The translations under genes and the position numbers were made by a program. From Gaeumannomyces sp. JS-464 (lineage: Eukaryota; Ascomycota; Sordariomycetes; Magnaporthales; Magnaporthaceae), in assembly GCA_002197995.1 (NCBI GenBank), contig NGZR01000002.1, positions 496,001 through 560,000 of the forward strand: a stretch of DNA of 64,000 nt. The letters run 5' to 3'. Shown here one piece after another: positions 56,982 to 64,000 of this stretch; the stretch's first letter is position 1; each line of letters begins with the position of its first letter. Below the pieces are notes generated by a model. That model worked only from the letters and a program-made list of their open reading frames with translations, had not been told where the DNA came from and searched no databases.

Positions 56982-59429
56982 CCTGTCAAGAAGGGTGGCG
57001 GGCCGTGCGGTGGTGTGTTGGTGGTGTGGTGTGGTGGTGGTGGTGGTGTCCGGCAGCGGCCTCGTGGGAGGGTGGTATTCCCGTTCCTCCTTTTTCTCGC
57101 TATCTGAAGCGCGCACGGTAGGAGAGAAGGAGGGGCTGATCATCAGAGGACTATCCGCCGCTTTTGCTTTTTTCCTCTCTGCCTTGACGGACCCTGATCC
57201 TTGGGCTTGACTTGAGTGGTCTGGTCGGTGAAGAAGCAAAGAGGGCGGCACAGCATGCCACGGGGTTTGGCGGCGAGGGTCATTTTATTATGTCCCCTGA
57301 GCCGGGCTCCGCGCTGGACGAGCAGGAGCCGGGACGAAACCTGCGGTCACCCCCCACGGCATGGCAATGGGTTACTGCCCAGCCTCTCGGCGAGGCTCCA
57401 TCTCTGCACGCAAGCCCGACAAGCGCGAAAAAGGGGGCCAGAGTTCCAATATTGGCAGCCCAGCAGCAGACAACGCACGCGTGGGTGGTGGTGACCCTTG
57501 CCTGATCCGTGTGTAATAGCGTGCTCGTTTCCCAGGTGGGTGGGGTGAGGGTGTATCGGGCGGGGAGGGGACAGCTCCCGCTCGGATATGACTCGCCTCC
57601 TGGGGCTGCTGCTCCGTCCGGCGCGCGATTCCCCAGCGGGCCGCTGAATGGCTGGGACCAGGCAGGAGGGGAAGGGGGCACGGTGAAGAAAACAGGGAGG
57701 GTGTCGTGTCTCCTTGCTCCCCGATGCATGTCGGCTTGCTGGATGGGGAGTCTAGCTCGCTAGGTGTTGATCGCACGTAATCAATATTCGCTTGAGCAAA
57801 TTCGGCCGGTGGCGTTTGGGCGCTCGATCCTGCAGCCCACCTAGGTGCACGTTTGGGGAGGGGAGGGGAGGGGCTGGAGATATTGGCGTTTTTGCGAGAG
57901 ACGGTGGAATCCTGTGGCGGAGACGCTGGTCGCCGGCGCAGGCTTCCGCAGATATACTTGCTTCTTTCGCCCCGGGGAAGCCGGGAGGAACACGCTGGTG
58001 GCGGCACCAGACGACTTGTCACTCTGCTTGGCTGGGACGACCCTTGGCGCTCGCAGACCGAGGCTGAGACCGACGAGACAAATATATGTGCCCGTCGCCT
58101 CTCAATTCCGTGATGGACAGGTCGCGCGCTTCCTATCACATTCTTCCTTTTGCATTTACTCTTCCTACACCCTGTTTTATTACCACCTGTTCCGTCATGT
58201 TTCCGAGCCGCTCTAATCTTGTTTTTCGCTCCTGCTAGGCCATTTCCCTCTCTTATCTTTTTCTTCATCTTATTCTCGCCCTCCCTGTAATCCTCTACAC
58301 TATCACCCTCTCTTTGCCATTTTGTTGCAGCCACATTCGCTAGTCTCTGTGGCAGAACCTCGGTGTGTAGGACCTAGGTCTGACAAGTCCATTTATGTCT
58401 CGGTGGTCTGGGAAGGCGACCGAGCCTTTTTTTTTTTTTTTTTTCCTTCTCCCACTTACGTGGGCCAGGGTAACATCGCCTGGACTGTTGGCTTCCACGG
58501 AACCCACGCCGGACCAACGACCTCAGTCGGGCGGGCCCGCGGCACAGCGCAATGCCAAGGCGGCAGACGGGAGAAATGACAGGGCCGTCTGCTGCCCGGT
58601 TTCATTCTGTCTTGTCCGTCCAGTGCTGCATCGAACCACCTTCCACACAGGTTGTTGTGTCCAATTTTACAAGCGAGCTCCGAGTTGCTTGGTACAAGAA
58701 GAAAATACCCACTACACGCATAGCCGTTACATACATTCACCGTGCTGCCATATTGCATTGCTGGGTACAGTGGCGAGGGGGTACAAGCTGGGTGTGCGTC
58801 ACCGTCCTGGCGCCAGGCTGGACAGGGTTATCGTAGAATCAGCCGCCAGAGGCATTCTCCGCGCCTCGTGCCGACTCTGTTTCGCCCAGTGGCTACCCGT
58901 CGGCCAGTCAGGGGGGTGATGGCGACGCCCAGAATGTCCAGGGGCACCAAAGCCCTGTCTCGCAGGAAGCCCAGACCAAACGCCCCTACAAAAATCCCGC
59001 TTCGAAGCTGAGAAGTGACATATGGGGTGGAGAAGAAACGAGATCAAATCCTGCACCTTGCCCTGTGCCGTTTGCCAGATGGAGAGCTGGTTTTTGTCCT
59101 ACGCATGCGCCCTCCCCCTTCCTTCCAGTCGATGTAAACGGAAGCTGGCCACCAACCATTTAATGACGCTGTCCAGGCGATGCAGAGTAGCGGCAAAGGC
59201 TGGCTAGCACACATATGAATACATGCCCGCCCACCCAAAGGCCAACATCCGCGCCCAGTCGCCGACAGCCCCGTCGAGCCTACAGTCCGAGCTTCCCGTC
59301 TCTCCACAACGGGCCGCTCCCTAATTTTGAAGGCTAAGTTCTCAATACTCTTCTCTTGATTGCCGACAGGCACTTCACGACAACGACAACAAGTACGGAT
59401 CTTGAACGCCAGCGCCACTGCAGCCAGCC
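56982..59429. other. Gene-poor intergenic region with GGT/GTGGT and poly-T repeats
   Basis: About 2.4 kb between divergent genes. It contains a GT/GGT-rich stretch (57008-57050) just upstream of the BBE oxidase, a G-rich block near 57850-57875 and a T run of about 19 at 58426-58444. A 320-codon minus frame (57372-58334) is Ser/Pro/Arg-rich without any motif and is not annotated. Confidence 0.45.
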
Positions 59430-61283
59430 ATGTCAAGCGGCAACGGCAGCGCTGCCATGGACCCCGCGGCCCAGGCGGCAGCCATGGCCGAGGCCGAGGC
59501 CGCCTTCCGCTCCTTCACCATCGAGCTCTTCACCCTCTTCAGCATCGGGGTCCTGAGCACGGTGCTGAGGACGTACGCCCGGATCAAGAAGGTCGGGTTT
59601 GCGAACCTGGCTGCTGACGACTTCCTGGTCTGGATTGGACTGGTGCGTTTTGTCCTTGGCGGCGCCTGCAAGGCCCCCTTTCTGGGCTTTGTTGGCGCGG
59701 CAAGGTTTGGAAAAGCCGACCAAAAAAACAGAAAGCTGACGGCGGGATACTCTTTTCGATACTAGTGTTGCTATGCCACGCAAGCGAGCCTGGGATACAG
59801 CATAGGCAACCTTGCCCAAGGCCTCGCCAAAACGGCATGACGGACGAGCAGCGCATGCAGATCGACGTCAACGGCAAGGAGCACCAGCTGAGGTGAGCGC
59901 GAGCCGGGAATCCTCTTTTTGGACAGACACGGCCTATCCTCCTCAAGAAGGACGCAACATCTAACCAATAGTTCATTCGACTTGCCCAGGGTTCTCGGGT
60001 CCCAGATCCAGGTCGCTGGCTGGACTGTCTACTCGATGCTCATCTGGTGCTTCAAGCTGTCCATGCTATTTTTCTATGTCAGATTAACGGTAAGCAAGCC
60101 TGTCCGGAAGCAGACCGCTCCCCCTGGGGTGCAGAACCCCTCGCCAGACTGACCATATCGACGCTGCCACCAACAGGAGGGACTCGGTCGAGCATACCGC
60201 ATGCGTGTGTGGTTCGGATTCGGCCTGGTGCTTGCCACATTCCTCTGCACCATCCTAACCATCTTCCTGGGGTGCCGCCCATTCAACCACTATTGGCAGG
60301 TCACTCCAACCCTGGTAGTAAGTCGTCCCACGGCACTCCCCAATGAGCCGTGCCCCGTGAATTGTCCCTTCCTGGCTGACGAACACGCCCACGCGCGGTA
60401 GACCACTGCCAACCCGCGCTGTCCGGGCCCTATCGTCTGGTCATCGTTTGCCGCCAATGTTTCAACCGACATCTACCTGATCCTCATCCCGCTCGACCTG
60501 CTCTGGAGCTCCACGCTCAAGCTGTACCAGAAGATCGCCTCGACTATTGTCCTCGGGACCGGCATTTTCGTGCTCGTCTGCGCCATCCTGAAGACCATCT
60601 ACGTTTTAGTGGTATGTTTTTAGCCCATTGCATGCATGTGGAAAACTCTCCCCTTACCGCGTCGTCCCAAAACCCCCTAACATAAACCACCTTTACCCCT
60701 CGATCCAGGACCCCGTCAACGGTGCCCAGCTAGCAGGCCAGTGGGGCACGCGCGAGGCCTTCACGTGCGTCATCACGACCAACCTGCCCATGGTCTTCCC
60801 GCTGCTCCGGCAGTGGTTCGGCCCGCTCCTGCCCAGCTTCCTGCGCTCGAGCCGCTACACGAGCGCCAGCGCAAAGAAGTACAAGACGCCCACCGGCTTC
60901 CGCACCATCGGCGGCGGCGACGGCAAGGCGGCGGCGGCGGCGGCAGCGGCAGCGCGCGCACGGCCAAGAGGAGGAAGGGCTCTTCCAACCCGATCGAGAG
61001 CAACGTCACCTTCACCGAGAGCGAGGAGCGCATGATGGGCGCCGCCGGCGAGGTCAAGCTGCAGCGCCTCGGCAGGGCGCCGCCAGCTGCTGTGCCCCAT
61101 GCCGACGGCAGCGTGGCTAGCGTGTACCCGCCGACCACCAGGATGGTGACGGTCAGCGAGAGGGAGGACGACGTGGCGTTGCCGCCGGGAAACAACATCG
61201 TGGTGTCGAGCGAGGTGGAGGTCACGTCGGACCGGGCCAGCAACGGCGAGCAGCGGCCGCAGCGGCCACACGAGGCGTGGTAG
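59430..61283 (+). CDS. SAT4/Fung_rhodopsin (PTH11-like) seven-TM membrane protein (frame-shifted)
   Basis: Six exons (59430-59642, 59766-59892, 59990-60089, 60177-60317, 60402-60611, 60709-61283), GT-AG introns of 84-123 bp. Family motifs run in order: FSIGVLSTVLRTYARIKK, LAADDFLVWIGL, QVAGWTVYSMLIWCFKLSML, then FFYVRLT spliced to EGLGRAYRMRVW, LTIFLGCRPFNHYWQ, STDIYLILIPLDLLWSS and IASTIVLGTGIFVLVCAIL. The last helix, TCVITTNLPMVFPLL, precedes a long Ala/Gly and Arg/Lys-rich cytoplasmic tail. The pattern fits seven-TM fungal rhodopsin-fold proteins related to PTH11 receptors. One A is missing from an A run near 59832 and one base in the GC-rich tail near 60925. Possible surface sensor; ligand unknown. 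Confidence 0.82.
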
Positions 61284-62053
61284 TGCTGCTGCCGGCGTGG
61301 CCCCGGCCGTGCACCATATCCTCGGAGCGCCAGCTGCTTCCCACAGGGCCACCTGGGAGTAAGCGGTGATGTATTATTACCTCGCGTTCTTGACGCGACG
61401 CCTCGCGATTTTGTGGCATGCTGAGGGAGCTCCTTCAGCTAGATCCAAATCCTTAGCGATAAATATAGCACCTTTTGGAAGTGCGCAGACTTTTCATTTG
61501 CGCCTAAGAAAAGAAGAGGACGAAATGTTTTTTGCTCTCTATCCTTCCAATCAGCGCTGTCATGAGGGGGAAGTGAGCTGGATGTCGATAGAGGCCAGCT
61601 TGAGGCCTGTGCCGCTGTTAGGCGCAACAGCCCCCACAAATATGCGGGCTTCAAAACGGCCCGGGAGGCGCCGTAGCGCAGCGACCAGTCTGGCACGTTC
61701 AACTGCCGGAGGCTGATTTTAAATCCGCCAAGTGCCCGAATCCAGGATGCCCACACACCCAGGCCTTTTTTTCTCCCAACCTGCAAAGACCGGACAGGTT
61801 GGATGTACATAGGGTACATTCCACAAAGGCGCAGGCACGGAGAAAATCAAGCTCGGACCACAACTAGGTTTAGTAAGTGTAGTTTATTCTGTCACGGGGA
61901 CGTCTGGTAACGTTTTTGGCTCGCATTATTTTATCCTCCGGCGTGTCGCCCAGGGACATTGGACGACGACGTCACACTGACCGAGACGGGTCCAGGTTCC
62001 CCCGGCGTCGAACTGGCGGACTGTGATCTTGGGCTTTCTTAATAATTCCAGCG

Positions 62054-62054
<1 letters not shown>
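61284..62054. other. Intergenic, no gene recognised
   Basis: About 770 bp between the SAT4-like gene and the poly-C tract. No coding feature seen. Confidence 0.5.

Positions 62055-62128
<74 letters not shown>
62055..62128. repeat. 74-nt uninterrupted poly-C tract
   Basis: Seventy-four consecutive C (poly-G on the other strand), followed by a short ACACAC run. Extremely unusual for genomic DNA and able to form i-motif or G-quadruplex structures; it may also be a sequencing or assembly artefact. Confidence 0.92.
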
Positions 62129-62447
62129 ACACACATCAACCGCCTGGAGAGATGGGGCGCCGGCGGGCTCTAGTTTCCCCCAGAAGACCCAACAACATTC
62201 CCACATTACTCAGGCGCCCCGCGCCTCCCGTCGATGTTGTTGATGGTTCCCGATTTTGCTTCCACCCAGTGGAGAGCTTCTTACCAATGATGGTCTTGAT
62301 ACTTGGCGGGGCCGCGTATTTCCCCGTGTACACCGAGTGAGAGGTGGAGCGAACAGATGATGTCAAGTTGATGACCAAGAATACACGCGGTTACCATACG
62401 TGCTGCAAACATTGGGACGAAAAGGTCTAGAGGTGGATGGCCCAATG

Positions 62448-62454
62448 TATAAAA
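62448..62454 (+). promoter_or_regulatory. TATA box of the alcohol dehydrogenase-like gene
   Basis: TATAAAA, about 115 bp upstream of the ATG at 62566. It supports that start over an in-frame open stretch beginning at 62437. Confidence 0.55.
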
Positions 62455-62565
62455 CCGAGCCAGATCCCTCAGTCGTATCTGGAGGCTGTTCCGAAGGGCT
62501 ATCACACAACCTACACCGAGCAGGAGAACAACACGCAAGTCATTCCCGCAAAGCATCAACCGAAA

Positions 62566-63763
62566 ATGCCTTCTCAAACAAACGACCAGTGGATTGTCAA
62601 CGGCACGCAAAAGGGCTTCGACGAGCTCGAGTACCAGAAGAACGTGCCCGTCCCCAATGTCGGCGACAACGACGTCCTCGTCCGCCTGCACGGCGCATCA
62701 CTCAACTATCGTGACCTCATCATCCCAAGGTACGTTCAGATTCGAAAAAAAAAATCACAAGAAAAGCAGACATAAAAACATCTACAACACTAACGGCACC
62801 CGGACAGGGAATGTACCCCTTCCCCCTCAACCTCCCCGTCGTCCCCGCCTCGGACGGCGCGGGCGAGGTGGTCGAGGTCGGCCCGCGCGTGACGCGCTTC
62901 CAGCCGGGGGACCGCGTCGTCACGCTCTTCAACCAGGGCCACCAGTTCGGGTCCTTGACGCCGTCCGCCGCCCGGACGGGGCTCGGCGGCGTCACGGACG
63001 GCGCCCTGCGGCGCTGGGGCGTCTTCCCCGAGACGGGCCTTGTGCGCGCCCTCGCAACCTCGACGACCTCGAGGCCGCGACGCTGCCGTGCGCCGCCCTG
63101 ACGGCCTGGAACGCCCTGTACGGCCTGCGGCCCGTCAAGCCTGGCGACGCCGTGCTCGTCCAGGGCACCGGCGGCGTCAGCGTCTTTGCGCTGCAGTTCG
63201 CAAAGGCCGCGGGCGCCACCGTCATCGCCACCACGTCCTCCAAGGAGAAGGCCGAGATGGTCAAGAAGCTCGGCGCCGACCACGTCATCAACTACAAGGA
63301 GGACCCCGGCTGGGGCGAGACGGCCAGGGCGCTGACCAGGGACGGCGCGGGCGTGGACCACGTCGTCGAGGTGGGCGGGCTCGGCACGTTCGAGCAGAGC
63401 CTCAAGGCCGTCAAGTTCGAGGGCGTCATCAGCGTCGTCGGGTTCCTGAGCGGCGCCAAGGGCGACAAGTTCCCGCCCGCCATCGAGTCGCTGGTGCGCA
63501 TCTGCACCATCCGGGGCCTGCTGGTCGGGTCCCGGGCCATGATGGAGGACATGGTGGCCGCCATCGAGGCCAACGACATCCACCCCGTCCTCGACAAGAA
63601 GGTCTTCACGCTGAACCAGGTCCGGGAGGCGTACGACTACATGGTATGTCTTTGTCTGGCTGCTTTGTGCTCCGTCCCATCCAACATTATACCCAGCACT
63701 GACTTTACTCCTCCGCAGTGGGCGCAATCGCACTTTGGCAAATTGGCCATCAAGATCGAGTAA
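62566..63763 (+). CDS. Zinc-type alcohol dehydrogenase / quinone oxidoreductase-like protein (frame-shifted)
   Basis: Three exons (62566-62729, 62808-63643, 63719-63763). GroES-like domain: VLVRLHGASLNYRDLIIP, then MYPFPLNLPVVPASDGAGEV and FQPGDRVVTLFNQGHQ. The NAD(P)-binding domain has VLVQGTGGVSVFALQFAKAA and ATTSSKEKAEMVKKLGADHV, followed by VDHVVEVGGLGTFEQSLKAV and VLDKKVFTLNQVREAYDYM, ending HFGKLAIKIE. Catalytic-zinc Cys/His residues are not obvious, as in the zinc-independent MDR quinone reductase group. One G appears missing at the first acceptor (62808) and one C from a C run near 63050. Restoring both gives 348 residues, the normal family length. Cytosolic; substrate unknown. Confidence 0.85.
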
Positions 63764-64000
63764 TTAGTTTGCCATTCTGATCCCTTAATAATTATGAGGG
63801 CGGGAAGGAAATGCAACCTCCAATGTGCCGAGCAGCAACTGGAGCCAAGGTCCTGCACCGCTCTTTAACAAAGAACAATAATCTACTCATATACTTATTG
63901 TTGGCATTTGTCCAGTGATTCATTTGCCCTGAGGTACGGATAGAGAAGTTAAGGTCATGTCAGCCAGGTTGAACCAACGTTTGACGGGTCGCTCAAAAAG
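63764..64000. other. 3' flank of the window
   Basis: The last 237 bp hold the dehydrogenase 3' region. No further coding sequence seen. Confidence 0.5.

Noticed and set aside
57372..58334. 320-codon minus-strand open frame
   Set aside because: Ser/Pro/Arg-rich composition typical of a chance frame in GC-rich DNA; no domain, signal peptide or intron support.
62720..63733. 337-codon minus-strand frame opposite the ADH-like gene
   Set aside because: Antisense shadow; the plus strand carries all dehydrogenase motifs.

Overview
The window is nuclear DNA of a filamentous ascomycete (Pezizomycotina, most probably Sordariomycetes). The genes carry short introns (about 60-160 bp) with GT-AG ends and CTAAC/CTGAC branch sites. 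GC-rich coding islands alternate with long gene-poor spacers. The families are typically fungal: FunK1 kinase, STAND/NLR proteins, berberine-bridge (BBE-type) FAD oxidases, a SAT4/Fung_rhodopsin membrane protein, a short heme-thiolate peroxygenase, a CxC metallothionein and small secreted cysteine-containing proteins. I see no bacterial operons, rRNA, tRNA or CRISPR. The genus cannot be fixed from the sequence alone.

Layout. 1-1.6 kb (-): membrane-anchored aspartic-peptidase-fold protein, cut by the window edge. 3.1-5.5 kb (-): FunK1 kinase pseudogene. 5.7-6.0 kb: purine-rich 12-bp tandem repeat; 7.04 kb: 44-nt poly-T. 7.3-10.7 kb (+): decayed STAND/ankyrin gene. 10.9-19.6 kb (-): four co-oriented genes (BBE oxidase, ACMSD-type amidohydrolase, MFS transporter, Gfo/Idh/MocA oxidoreductase) that look like a small catabolic or specialised-metabolite cluster without a visible synthase or regulator. 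20.4 kb (-): 22-residue metallothionein. 22.3-23.7 kb (+): intact class C beta-lactamase-like serine hydrolase. 24.2 and 26.2 kb (-): two small secreted proteins. 30.1-30.6 kb (-): SDR relic. 31.0 kb (+): single-pass membrane protein with a PAN-like region; 32.0-33.4 kb (-): histidine acid phosphatase. 34.1 kb (-): Ser/Thr-rich secreted protein. 35.8-36.8 kb (-): short unspecific peroxygenase. 38.2 kb (+): crystallin-like secreted protein. 39.5-42.3 kb (+): NLR-like STAND NTPase. 42.6-46.0 kb (-): very large secreted DUF7029/DUF7223-type protein. 48.1 kb (+): Asn/Gln/Gly-rich secreted protein. 50.1-51.2 kb (-): SDR. 53.1-54.3 kb (+): four-TM membrane protein. 55.0-57.0 kb (-): second BBE oxidase. 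59.4-61.3 kb (+): SAT4/rhodopsin-like seven-TM protein. 62.06 kb: 74-nt poly-C. 62.6-63.8 kb (+): zinc-type alcohol dehydrogenase/quinone reductase-like enzyme.

A recurring feature affects every gene model. About a dozen otherwise well conserved genes are interrupted by single-base shifts, mostly one base lost from (less often gained in) a 2-7 nt C, G or A run. Exon lengths become multiples of three when those bases are restored. This looks more like consensus sequence error than biological decay. The FunK1 and STAND/ankyrin loci differ: they also carry in-frame stop codons and are probably genuine pseudogenes. Many products are secreted or membrane proteins, as expected for an accessory, environment-facing region.
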